DNA of 64,000 nt from Amblyornis subalaris (taxonomy: Eukaryota > Chordata > Aves > Passeriformes > Ptilonorhynchidae): the NCBI GenBank assembly GCA_018881555.1, contig JACAXG010000121.1, positions 1,245,717 through 1,309,716 on the forward strand, written 5' to 3'. Below are positions 43,301-55,100 of the stretch, piece by piece (position 1 is the first letter of the stretch; each line of letters opens with the position of its first letter). Under the pieces are notes generated by a model, which saw only the letters and a program-made list of their open reading frames with translations, had not been told where the DNA came from and did no database searches. The position numbers were made by a program, and so were the translations under genes.

Positions 43301-45984
43301 CCACAGGGAGTTGCATCACTCCCTGCCCCCCCTCCTTGGGAGAACTGGAGCCTGTTTTGGTGAGGGACCCCGGGGAGGTGTGTGCCGTGCTCTGGTGAGG
43401 GGAGGACTGCTGCTGGGTTTGGGGTGCAGTTGTACCCCTCTCCCACCCCTGTCGGGGGGCATGTAGCCATCCAGGATATCCCCATCCATCCTGGCTGAGG
43501 CCAGGGCATGGGGACACTGCAGTCTCGTGGCTTGCCTCTGGCACCAGATTGGTACTGCTCTAAAACTGGGATGCTGCTGGCAGTGTTGGGATGGTGGAAA
43601 CATCCCAGNTGGGATGCAGCTGGCTGTGGGATGGGNTGAGTNCTGGGGCTGCCCCATGGCNTTGCCCATCTGGCTGACTTGTCCCACTCCTCACNGCTGG
43701 GACTGAGTGGCCTTGCTGGNCAGCAGAAGCCCCTGGCAAAGCTGGGACCAGGGCGTGGTGAACGTGGGCCTGATGAAAGTGTCCCTGTGCCCTCTAGGGC
43801 AGTAATGGCATTCCTCAGCCAGCTTCGTGGGGAGCTTAGAGGATGATTAGTTCTTCCCTCCCTTTCAAGCCTTCGCACGAGTTAATAAAGCAGCGTTGAA
43901 GATGTGGTTGCATGGCTGGGTGGGCATTACGTGCCCAGAGCAATGGGTTTGTCATTCCTGCAGCATCTTGCTCTCCCTCCATTTGCAGTAGAGCTTGAGA
44001 GTGTCCTCTTGGTGAGCAGTCGTGAGGCTGTAAATGCAGCGTGGAGATGAGAAGATTGAGATTTGTTTTCAGGGTGGAGCCAGTAAACTTCCTGCAGCTT
44101 GGTGGTAGAGATAATTCTGCAGGTTCTGGCTCCATTGTTGTGACTGGGTCTAAGGTGAATTTAAGAAAAATGTTTTGGTTGAACAGGCTTTCCTTTCTGT
44201 TTTATCCAAAGGGAAATATCTGTTCAGAGCCTGGTCTGTTGTTCTCATTATTGAGGGAGTTTCTGAACAAGACCTAAATCCATAATTATTTGCACGTCCT
44301 TATCTGTGTGACACAGAGCTTTCCAGGTCGGTATCTCATGTTTCAGACTCTCTTGTCATGAGGTCCTTGATCCAGATATGCAGAAATGGTTTATCATAAA
44401 GGTTCAGTAAGGTGAAAGGCATTTCTCTCAGCATCATTTTGGGCGTTGTGGTAGATTCAGCTGCTGAGGACCAGCACTGCTCAGCTCCCAGCAAGCTCTT
44501 GGGTTATTGCTGGAAGGAGAGTGAAGTGCAGGACTGTTTGACCAGTCACCTGTCACAGAGCTGTAATGCCTGGCGAGGGTGGAGAGGAGGCACTGATTNC
44601 CTGCAAGGCCTGTCAGGGATGAGACTTCCATGGAACCTGCTTAGAGGGAGAGGGGAATGTCCTGTAGCCCAGCAGGACTGNAAGGATGAAGTCCTGCCAT
44701 GTCTGCAGAGAACTTTGTGTTGGAGCAAAACCACAGCCTGGCCTTGGAGAGAGCTTCCTTTTGTGCAGGGTGGTGGCAGAGGGAGCTGGAAANGTTTTTC
44801 CCTTTGGAGCTGGTTGGAAGGCAATCCTTCTTACATGCACACTATGTAGTGGTGTATGTTCACCTCCTTATCTGCAGAAGTACCAAAGCAGGACCTGGAG
44901 TTCAAGGCTGTCTCTTGCAAGGAGCCTCCGTGCCGATATCTCCATCCGAAATCTGTTCCCATTTTCTTCAGCTTCTTGCTCTCAGACCTCGTGGTGCTTG
45001 AAACTCCCCCTTCCTTCCCCACTCTTCCAAGGAATTTTGCAAAGAAATCAATAGCTGTCTAGTTATGACAGCAAAATGAAAAAGGCTGTAACGTCTCCAT
45101 AGCTACCTAAAGAGTACTTGTAAAATGTTGGTGGAAGAGAGTGCCCTGGAATTATCCCATGCATTCCTTGCANGCAGACTGAAAATCGTTTGCATTAGTT
45201 AAGTAATCGCTGCACGCTTGTCCAGTGAGCAATGTTTGGTTACTGCAATAAATTCTTGTTCCTTAAACCCTGTGAAGCTGAAAAAATGAATTTGTTTTAC
45301 ATAGAAAACAAACTGACCTGAACTCTCAGTGGATGAACTGATTGTAAACGGACCAGCTTAATCCAGCTTGGTTTTTTCCCCGTNTTTCATGTAGCATCTG
45401 AAAAGAGACAGCTTGTGGCAAATTAGCCAGGGTGAGACTACAAAAAGATTGAATTATTCGTGTTTGAACAGTTCCCAGCATGCGAGCACTTGCTGCTTGG
45501 CTTGTACATCATCTGCCTTGCCAGGGCTGCTGTGATTGAGGTGAAAGTAAATAACCTCCAACTGGAAGTCTTGCCTTTGCTGTAAATGATAATTTATTCA
45601 TTCATCAGTGAAAATACCACAGAGGTGTGATGAACAAGAAGTGTAGTTGCTGTGGGTTTGACTTCCTTGCAACAAATGTCTCGCCCTGCTGCGTTTCTGT
45701 GAAGAAAAACTCTTTGACACTTTGTGCTGTGCTCCTGGCGAAACCTGGTGCTGGTGTGGAGATGCAGTTGTCAGAACTTATGTGTTGTGCTTGGCAAGTG
45801 TCTGTGCCTCTCTCTGGGCCCTGGCAGCAGAACAACTGGCGGCAGAGTTGGGCTTGCCCTCTCCAGGCAGGGCTGAGCTGACTGTGGGGCACCTGTAAGT
45901 GCAGGAGGAGCTGAAACAAGGTGATGTTTCTGTAGGGACTTGCCTGGATATACTGGTGTATCTCAGTGCCTCTTTTTAGAGGGG
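40321..45984. other. Putative intron, nothing recognised
   Basis: 5.7 kb of sequence with GC-richer patches (41.0-42.7 kb, 43.2-43.8 kb) that give many chance open frames on both strands. None has domain motifs or consistent splice sites. An N-dense patch lies at 43609-43720. A CACGTG E-box is at 42193-42198. Confidence 0.45.
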
Positions 45985-46456
45985 AAGGACTCTAAGAAGG
46001 ATATAAAGCTCTTAGAGAGTATCAAAAGGAGGCTATGGAGATGGTGGAGGGCATAGAGAGGAAGTCATATGAGGAGTGGGTGAGAGCACTTGGTCTGTTC
46101 AGCCTGGAGGAGACTGAGGTCAGAGCTCACAGCAGCTCTGCAGCTTCCTCAGGAGGGGANGAGGAGGGGCAGGCACTGNTCNCTGCTCTGTGACCAGGGA
46201 CAGCACCCAGGGAATGGCTGGAGCTGTGCCAGGGGAGNGTCAGGCTGGAGATCAGGNAAAGGTTNTTCCCCCAGAGGGTGGTGGGCACTGAACAGGCTCC
46301 CCAGGGAATGATCCCAGTCCCAAGGCTGCCAGAGCTNCAGGAGCGTTTGGTCAATGTTCCCGGGGACAGGGTGGGATTGTTGGGGTGTCTGTGCAGGGCC
46401 GGGAGCTGGACTCAGTGATTCGTGTGGGTCCCTTCCAACTCAGGATATTCTATGAG
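45985..46456 (+). mobile_element. CR1 LINE 3' end, longest copy
   Basis: It contains ggaagtcatatgaggagtgg, cttggtctgttcagcctgga, tgaccagggacagcacccag, ccccagagggtggtgggcac, ggactcagtgattcgtgtgg, and a tail near gatattctatgag. The left boundary is approximate. Seven Ns fall between 46160 and 46337. Confidence 0.94.
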
Positions 46457-49400
46457 TAAAAAGGGTAGGGAAGCTACAGCACATGTGGCAGTAGTTTAGG
46501 ATCGGCTACCCGGTGGTTTAGGACAGCGTATCCAGCTGGACTGCTGCTGCTAAATTGGAATTTGGCTGTGATACTGCAGTTAATTTCTCTTCTTACTAAA
46601 AATGTTCTATATAATTTTCCTATGGCTGTGGTAATTAGGCCTGGCTTTGCTGTTGCACATGGTGAGGAACCACATTTCCGTTCCTTGGATCCAGCTGTGT
46701 TCATGTAGCTCCTGCAGAGTGTGCATTTANGAGCAAAACAGGGGGTCTGCCTCTGTTTTTCTGTGTTAAGAGGAAGGAATGGGACGCTGCCACCTTCCCT
46801 CTGAGCCTCATGGGGTTTGTTGTCTCTTTGGCTAAAACATGGAGCCGTTTCTGGGGGAGATGTTATTTTCTGTAAGCAGAGTGAGAAATAGCAGTGCTAG
46901 AGCCAATGAAAATACCACTTTTGCTTGTAGTGGGACTTCAGCTTTGCGTTGTCTGACTTGCTGTGTGTTTCTGGAAGAAAGAGGTTGCTGGGAACGGAGA
47001 CCCAGTGATTGTCTAGATGGAGGTGCCTTTGCTGATGTCCCTTTTGTCTGGGCAAGCTGTTAAGAGAGATGGTTGGGGAAGGGAGGAGAACATCCTGGTA
47101 NGGAAGGCATGGTGGGGTCTCTGCTGCTGAAGTCCTTGGGCGTGGAAGTGAGGGGCAAGGAAACAGACCCCTCAGGGGATTTAGGGGACTGATTCTGGTC
47201 TTGTTGGGTGCTGAGAGCCCTCCCTGAGCTGCTGCAGAGCAGGGGACCCTGCTGGCTTGAGGAGGTAGCACTGCCACCCTCCATGGGGTCCATTCTCCAG
47301 GTGCACATCCCTGCCCTCCCATGGGCACACAGGGAGATTCAGAGTGCTGTGNTTTGTGGTGTTCTTCCTTCAATCCTTCCTGTCTGGCTTGTGCTGCAAA
47401 GCTTTGAGGCAGACGTTTTCCTCTGGTATCTAGATCCTCGTGCCTGGATCTTGTTGATGTTTATACAGAAGTGTGAGGGCAGCCAGAGGTTCTCCGGGGT
47501 CTGATAGGAGCCATACGTGANATTAATCCCAATTAAACTGTTAAGTCGTTCCGTGATAAACAGGAGGTTACAGCACAGACTCAACATGTTGCGTAGCCTT
47601 GAGACTATGAAAAATGAAAAGTGAATCCTCCTCCAAAAGCTGGCTGTCCCTGTTTGAGGCCTGATGAGGTTTTGAGACGAGCCAGTACGCCAAGCTCGCT
47701 GTGTAGGCGTTTGTGGGAAACGAGGCAGATTTCTGGGAGAGGACTACAACTACCTCTGGGAGAGGTATAGGGAGGTGGAGGAGTGCTGGAGATGAAGTAG
47801 CTAAAAAAGCCACGGGGCTGCTCAGGGTGAATCTGGTTGTGGACCTGCACACTCTGCCTGTGGAGGAGGGAGAGGTCAGGCTGTGTGTGCTGCTAATGTG
47901 GGCCAAACTGGAGCTGCTTTGCCTGTGTGATGGGGTTCTGCATGCCATTCTAATATGCCAGCTTCCTCCTGGTGCTCCACAGCCGTGGAGCNTGTGGTTG
48001 GGGTATGGAAGGCAGGGGAAAGCAGTTGGGTCAGGACAGCTTTTGAATGGGTGGGNGACAGCCCTGTTCTTGCTGCAGGGNTTCTTGTGGGGCTCAGGGA
48101 ACACTGGGGGTTGGTTGATGACCAGACTCTCAATGGGAAGCTTGGCATTCCCCAGGACGGTGGGAAAATGTGTTGCTGGGGCTGGTTCTGGCTCTTGCCC
48201 CCCCTTTCCAAGCACTGGGGCGAGGGTGTNTTGGGCTTCTCAGCAGTGATAGCATTGAGGAGCCATCATAGGCTGGAATGATTTTCCCTGGATGGAGCCA
48301 GAAACAGCTCCAGAGGCATGGGGCTTTGCTGGATCGTGTCTTTGGAGCAGACAGATTTCTCCCAGTGAGGTTTTTCGGCTTCACAAAGNATGAAATTTTA
48401 CAAAAATGTGCATGCTCAGGAAGGTGTGCTGGGGTCAAAGAGCAGTGGNGGCAAGAGGTGGACCAGTGTAATTGTGCAGACCAGTTTGTTCTGGGCTTGA
48501 ACTGTGTTGCCCTGGAGGGTTTGCAGTGCCACCTGCTTCTCGTAGGGCTGGGAGTGGGGAGGGCTGGATGCTGCCTAGGAATTCCAACCTGCAGGTGAGC
48601 CCAGGAATGCAGCAGTGCTTCTCCAAGGGAAAGCAGCGCCCGCATGGTGTGGCTGCCTCTCCTGCCCACATGGAGCTTGTGCTGCTCTGGTGGAGGTAAC
48701 AGACCTGAGCCTTTCTGCCGAGGACAGGCANCTTCCGAGTGGGACACTGATCCTTAGCTGTGATCCTGTGTGCTGACAGAGCCTGGAGAAAAGGAGCAAC
48801 TCTGTATTCCAGTGTTTAAGTCATGCATATTGATGTCTTTCCATGCTGCTTAGGAATAAAGGATCGAGGAAATACTGCTGGTGTGAGGAAGGAACTTTCT
48901 AACTGCTCCTGGGGGTCCCTCCTTCCCATGGGCTGTGTGCTTGGCACTTGGACCACATTAACTACTCGTGTTTGGGTTTCAGAGAAGAGGCTTCCCCTCG
49001 AGACTTCCTACTGCAGCTCACATCTGTGAGGCCGAATGCAGATGCTGCCGGCCAGGCGGTGAAGATTCGTGTCCAGCTGTGTATCTGCAGAGGGGGGAGA
49101 TGTTATTTTGGCATCTGCAAAGGCAGCTTGCTAAAAATAGGCTAAAGCTCCTGAGCCCGGGAGCGAAAGTAGTTGTCCCAAGAGACATACTTGATGCGTC
49201 TTCAGTTTTTTTCTCCCTTAAGGAATATTTGTTTGGAATATGCTCTGTGTCTCAGCAGTTGCAGAAGTGCCAGTTGTGCTCATGCTGGAGCTGCTGCTGG
49301 GTGCATGGGGCCAGACTCAGCTCTGTTTCTAGCTCCGCCACTCGTTCCCTTTGAAGCTGGGATAAGTTGCCTTCCTTGTTTTCACTGCTTTCCTGCTACC

Positions 49401-51733
49401 AGGACTTCTGTCTGGCTTCCTGAAGCCCTTGTGCCGTGTGAGGGCAGACCGTGTGGCTGAGCAGGAGCGACNCTTTTTGGGGAGGCACTGCCAGTCAAGT
49501 GGCACGTGAGGAGGTTGGTATGNCAAAAGCAAGGCCTTTCCTGTGGTTTGAGCTGCTGGCCTGGCCATGTTTTAGAAGTGTTTGGTAGGGGTGACTCCTC
49601 ACACACACCTGACAGCCTTTGCCCCTGAGCTACTTCGTTGGTTTCAAGTCTTTTGATGCTGCCTTTCTCTGCNTCTCTTCCCCTCGTGTGCATCCTCTGA
49701 GCTGACTTGTACCAAGGAGTCCCTGCCAAGACCTGGTGCAGGTTTTGGGATTGGAACTGCCAGGTTCTCTCCTACACAAGGCTGGGGCCTCCAGCACTGC
49801 AGAGCTGGCTTCATTTTTAAGAAAACAGAATAAAGCAGGTCAGTGTTAACTTGCCTTCACAGAGCTGATCCTGACTGCAGCTCAGTTGGGTCATGCTAGC
49901 TGGTAGAAAGACTTCCAGATTTTAATACTGTGAAGCAACTGAGCATGTGAAGGGAGAGAGCCTGTGCCTGGCTGCGCCTCATAACTGTGTTCTGTCATTG
50001 ACTGCACTGCTGGAATAGTAGGAGGTAGTGTTACATTTCTGGACAAGGCTTTGAAGAAGACCTGCTGTCAAAACAGCTTGATAAACTGCCTGCTGTAATG
50101 CAGAACGCTGGGCTGTCATTTTGCAAATTGAATTGCTGGAAAGCTCTTGTGATTATTAAAAGATACTTTGTGTTAATTCANTTTCCTGTGAAAGACGCAA
50201 GCTGGGTGATTTAAAGAAACAAAGCAAACGTTTAATCAAGGTAAAAGCAAAATTTCCCCATCCGTGCGTGTGCAGTGCTTAAAGATTGCATACTTCCAAT
50301 GTCATCATGTGCAGGGATTAAATAAAAAAATATGCATAAACCCCCTATATTTTAACATTTGTCAATTTTGAAGAAAGCTAGGAAAATGAGTAAGGAAACC
50401 CAGGCAAAGCAGGAATGAAGGAAACATCAGTTTATTATCTTCTCTGAGTGATGACAGGCAGGAAATCTTTCCCCCCATTGTGTTTTGAATGAGTTTAAAA
50501 CTGTGTTGCAGACAGCTTGTGAACAATCAAGATTCAGTGGTGGTTTNGTGAGCAGAAGGGCTATTATTTGGGCTTTCTGGCCGGGTTCCAGCTCAAGGGA
50601 TCTCAGTTGGGGTGAAATGCCTCCCTGCTATAGGCAAGCATAACTGTTGCCTCCCCCTCCTGTTCCTCAGGGACCGGCAGCCTCTCTTCCCGTTTTTTTC
50701 GTGCTGATGTCCTTCAGAACTGAGTTAANCTCAAGTGATCTTGCCCACATATATTAAACTTGACACTGGCTCCTGCTAGCAATGAAGGGCTTGAGTGCCC
50801 AAAATACTGAATGATTTTTTTTGTCACCTTTCCCGTGGTGAGTGGCTGAAGAGATGAGCTTGTGGGCAGAGGTGTTCCCAGCTGGGTATCCCAGTGGAAT
50901 GGGCCGAGTGGAAGCAATCTTGGGCATCCTTAGAAGGAAGAATGCTGCTCTGGATAGCAGTAGCTGTGCTTGCAGGATGCCGAGGGGTCTGAAAGCTCTG
51001 CTATGATTATGTATAACACCAAACTTTTAAAACAAACGTATATAAATATGTATACAAATGTCGCGCTGCTTTCTGAGTTTGTCCACCGGGGGATGATGGA
51101 GTTGTGTTGAAAATAGTGGGGAAAACTTGGAGGGCTTCAGGATNCCTGAGTGCTGCCTGCCTGCAGTGGTGCTTAGGCCCTGCTTAAATGTGCTTAGTCA
51201 AACACTTGCCTCTGTCTCCTGCCAACCCAAGTTCAGCGCCGTGCTCGAATTGAAGATGTGGATGGGAGGGCAGGCTGGGGACAGCGCTTGGGTTAATTTT
51301 TCAGTGCAGACAAACTCTCTGCTAATTAGTCTGTTTATCTAGGTCCTGCAGCAGTTTAGCATTCCTGTTCTGTTCCCTTTCCCTGTGCCCTCCTGCTGCA
51401 ATGCTGTTCGGAGTCCATCTCNCCTCAGAAGCGGCTCTGCCTATCAATAATACATCAAATGGTGTTCCTCGGGCTGTGTGTGCTTTATAAAGTGTATTGT
51501 GTGGATAGCTGCTTGTGTCATCTCCAAATGCTTTTTGTTGCAAGAAGCCTGCTAATGCAGAGTGGTTTGTCACGAACTGAATTTACCACTTGGTGATATT
51601 TCTCTTACAAACACNCAGCCTGCCCGGCCCTGGGAGCGAGGCTGGTGTGTGTATGCAGCTGATGTTCTGTTGACTGTGTGTTGGTAAAGAGCTTTGCTGT
51701 CTCCTGTTGCTGCTGACTCTGCTCCAAANGAGN
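46457..51733. other. Putative intron, nothing recognised
   Basis: GC-richer at 47-49.7 kb, with open frames of up to about 215 codons on both strands (for example 47568-48215 on -). They contain Ns, lack motifs, and overlap similar-length frames on the other strand, so I treat them as chance. AT-rich again at 50-51.1 kb. Confidence 0.45.
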
Positions 51734-52103
51734 CACAGAATCGTAGAATGGCCTGGGTTAGAAGGGATCTTGAACATCACCCAGTGCCACCCCCTGCCAT
51801 GGGCAGGGACACCTTCCACTATCCTGGGTTGCTCCAAGCCCTGTCCAACCTGGNCANGGACACTTCNAGGCATGGGGCAACCTCAGCTTCTCTGGACAAG
51901 CTTTCCCAGTGTTCCACCACCCTCACAGGGAGGACTTTGTTCCTAATATCTAGTCTAACCCCATACTCANTCAGTTGGAAGCCATTCCCCCATGTCCTGT
52001 CAGTACAGGCTCTTGTCAGAATTCCCTCTCCCGCTCTCTTGTAGCCCCTGTAGGTACTGGAAGGTGCTTTAAGTTCTCCCTGGAGTCTTCTTTTTCCCGG
52101 CTC
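51734..52103 (-). mobile_element. CR1 LINE 3' end, antisense
   Basis: Reversed CR1: cacagaatcgtagaatggcc, cccctgccatgggcagggac, ccactatcctgggttgctcc, ttccaccaccctcacaggga, aagccattcccccatgtcct, and aggtactggaaggtgcttta. Confidence 0.95.
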
Positions 52104-55100
52104 TCTGAGTCGTGAGAGAATCCTACTGCCGTGGGTGCCCTTGGGCGAGTTCCCTGTGCAGGTTCCCTGCTCCTGCANCCGCAGGATGTCTCAGTTGGTG
52201 TGAGGGGTTGCTGCACTGAGCGTTCTGTGTGTGCAGCGTGGCTGTACCGAGCTGTTCCCAGACCATGACCTTCCTTGTGTTCCCAAACCGAATGCTGCAG
52301 GTCACAGGAAGCGCAGCTGCATTGCTTGGAGTCTCCTCAATTCTTTAAAGGATTTCCTGGGAACAAAGGCTCTTATTGCTCGTTTTCTTCAATTTGATTT
52401 TTTTTTTCTTCTTCTTCTGTCTGCTGANAATCTTGGCTTCTTGTTCACTGTTTTCTCCCCTTTTAAAAAAGCTGGGGAAATAATGGTTTCTTTGTTTTTT
52501 TTAATTCCAAACTAAGTTTGCTATGGTATCTGTAGGGCAAATAAATGTCCTTTTTTGGTTCTTCCTGGCATAAGAACACCTTTCATTTGAGAGAAACTAT
52601 AAATCTAAAATGAAAAAAAAATTATAGTTTGACCTTTATTAGTTAGGAAAATAGTGATGCAATGAAATGCCTACTGAGGAGGATCAGTGAGACCAATCAT
52701 ATGGGCCTTTTTTTGTCATTTTCCTGGCTCTGCTTTCCAGAAAGCCCCAATCTTTGCCAAAATTAGTTCTTAGCCATTGCAGCTATAGTGCCACATGGGG
52801 CTTTAAGTTTGCCTTGACATTTGAACTCACCCAAATGATCAGCTCCATCGAATTTGGATCGAGCCAAGCTGGAGGGACGACTGGCAAGGGGCTGCAGCAG
52901 AGTTCCCTGCTGCCCCCTCTGTCCCGGAGCAATCTCACCCCACTGGAGCTGGTGGCTGCCTGTGGGAGCTGCCTGCCAGATGTACCTGCCTGCAGCACAG
53001 CCCTTCTTCCCTCTGCCCATGGGATGCCACCCCACAGGGAGAACCTCTCCCTGCAGCCCAGGTTAAGGGCAGCCTCNCTGGGGAGGGTTCTCAGGTGGCC
53101 CTACAGCCCTTATCTCTTCTTTCAGTCTTCCTTCCTTTTCCCACCCCACCCTGCCCCTTCAGATCATCTTGGGGCTAATTGCAGCTGTTTGGGGGAGCAA
53201 AGCAGCTGCTGAATCAGTGGGTNCGTGAATGTCTGGATCGTTCTCCCTCGGGCTTTGGGGCTAGACTGCATCTTCACAACGCCGACTATAAAGGATCTGT
53301 GACTGACATGAAAGGACTTGGAAAACATTAAAAATTGGTTCAGCCTTGCCCTGGCACCTTCTCCCTCTGCTTTCATGATGTGCAAGTGTGAGCGTCAGAG
53401 CTTGGCTTCCTCGCCTTGGCTGCAGGAAATGGATATTTAGGCAGTGCTCCACTAACTCAGTGCTGTAACTTTGTGAAACGTGCCCTTTGAATCAAACCTG
53501 GCTCCTTTATGCTCGGCCAGAGAAAAGGGTTGGCCCGGGTTAGCAGACTCCTCTGTTGATGTCGTTCAGTGCTTTCTGACCTTTACAGTGCCATTGGGTC
53601 ATGTCTCGCTTTGGTTCTGTGGTTTGCACGGCTGCCACGTGGGAAATCNGCTGCAATCCTCACTCTGCTGCAAATCCAGTGGAAAACTTTGTTGTAGAGC
53701 GCTCTNCTTAAACAAGGCGTTGAGGAGACTTGTAGTGGCTCAGTGACCCTTTGAAAACGCCCTGAGGATGGATTATGCAAAGTTCAGCCTTCAAAACCAT
53801 ATCCTGGACTCTCGTGTGTTTGTTTGGTTTTATTTGTACTAGCAAAGCTTATTTTAAACTCTGTGTCAGCATCCTTGCGTGGAGGCTCCAATATTACCTC
53901 TGGATTTATTAGAGCCGACTTCACAGTGTCAGATTTGCATAGTCTTAACAANGTTACAAAGTACAGTTTTAATTAAAAGGAGTAGAGGCCTTGGATAGGA
54001 AGTCAAAACCTCAATTGTTAATACAGTACAACTAAGTTTCTCGGTACCCAGCCTGTAATTACACAAAATTCATTNCAGTATGGAAAGACTGTTTGGAAAC
54101 AGAAGTGTAGAGGCACGTAGAAGGAGGATTTTGCAAATACTGAGTGTCTGAATTGTTCTGCTCTTAGAAACCAATTTTCTCCCTTCTGTCTTCAACAGTA
54201 CTATTTTTGCTGTTGGGAGTTTGTAGCTGCAGCCTATTCCTTTGCTGGTGTGCGTGGTTTGAAACAGCTGAAGCACCGGGGTTTGCGTGTCGTGAGGTGC
54301 TGCAAGCCAGTCGTTCATTTTCTCTTCCTTGGTGAGNGTTTACGGAAATTTTGAGGGCTCACAAGGACTTGGACTCAGCCAGAAGCAAAATAATTTGCCA
54401 TGAACACTCTTGGATTGCAGGGAAGGCTGGACACAAATCTGTATTCTCTGTTTTCAGCTAACTTGTAGGGAGTGGTAGTCAGTGCAGGAGAGTGGTTATT
54501 TCAGCAGTGACCTTCTCAGCATCCGGCATGTTTATTGTCCAAAAACTGTTGGAAGAGCTCTGGGGAGACTGGCCTTTAAAGTCTGGATTGGATGCAGAGG
54601 GCTGGAGTCTAACAGCTCTGGGTTTAGGCTGTCTTTTCTCGCTTTCCCTGAGGGAAGCCTGGAACAATGTGGTGAGGAGATGTGCTGGAGCCCCTGAATG
54701 AGTTGGCAGCAGAGCCCTGAACACAGAGCCAGACCACGCTGCAGTGGGGTTACCAGAGAGTAATTCTGCAGCCACAACCCTGGGCAGACACGTGTGCATC
54801 GCTCTCTTGCTGCACGTGGTGCAGGGATCTGTCCTGCTCTCCTGTCCTGTCCCCGTTCTGCACGGATTTCAGCTCTTTCTGAGCATCAGGTAAACTGCAT
54901 TTACCCTGCTCTAAGTGGAGAGTTGAATTCTTCAGCGCTTCAGTGGTGTTTTTTTTAAGAAGGAAGTTNGTGGATTTCTTTTGGCAAGAAACACGAAGTA
55001 AACTCGGAGATGTAAAGCTTCCTAAATTACTCATCTTTTCCACACAAAACTTGATGAAACATAAGGNTCGTCTGGGATGTCTTCTAATGACCCAATGTAT

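Noticed and set aside
47568..48249. Long overlapping open frames on both strands (215 and 178 codons)
   Set aside because: They overlap each other on opposite strands, contain Ns and show no motif, splice support or similarity. GC-rich DNA with few stop codons explains them.
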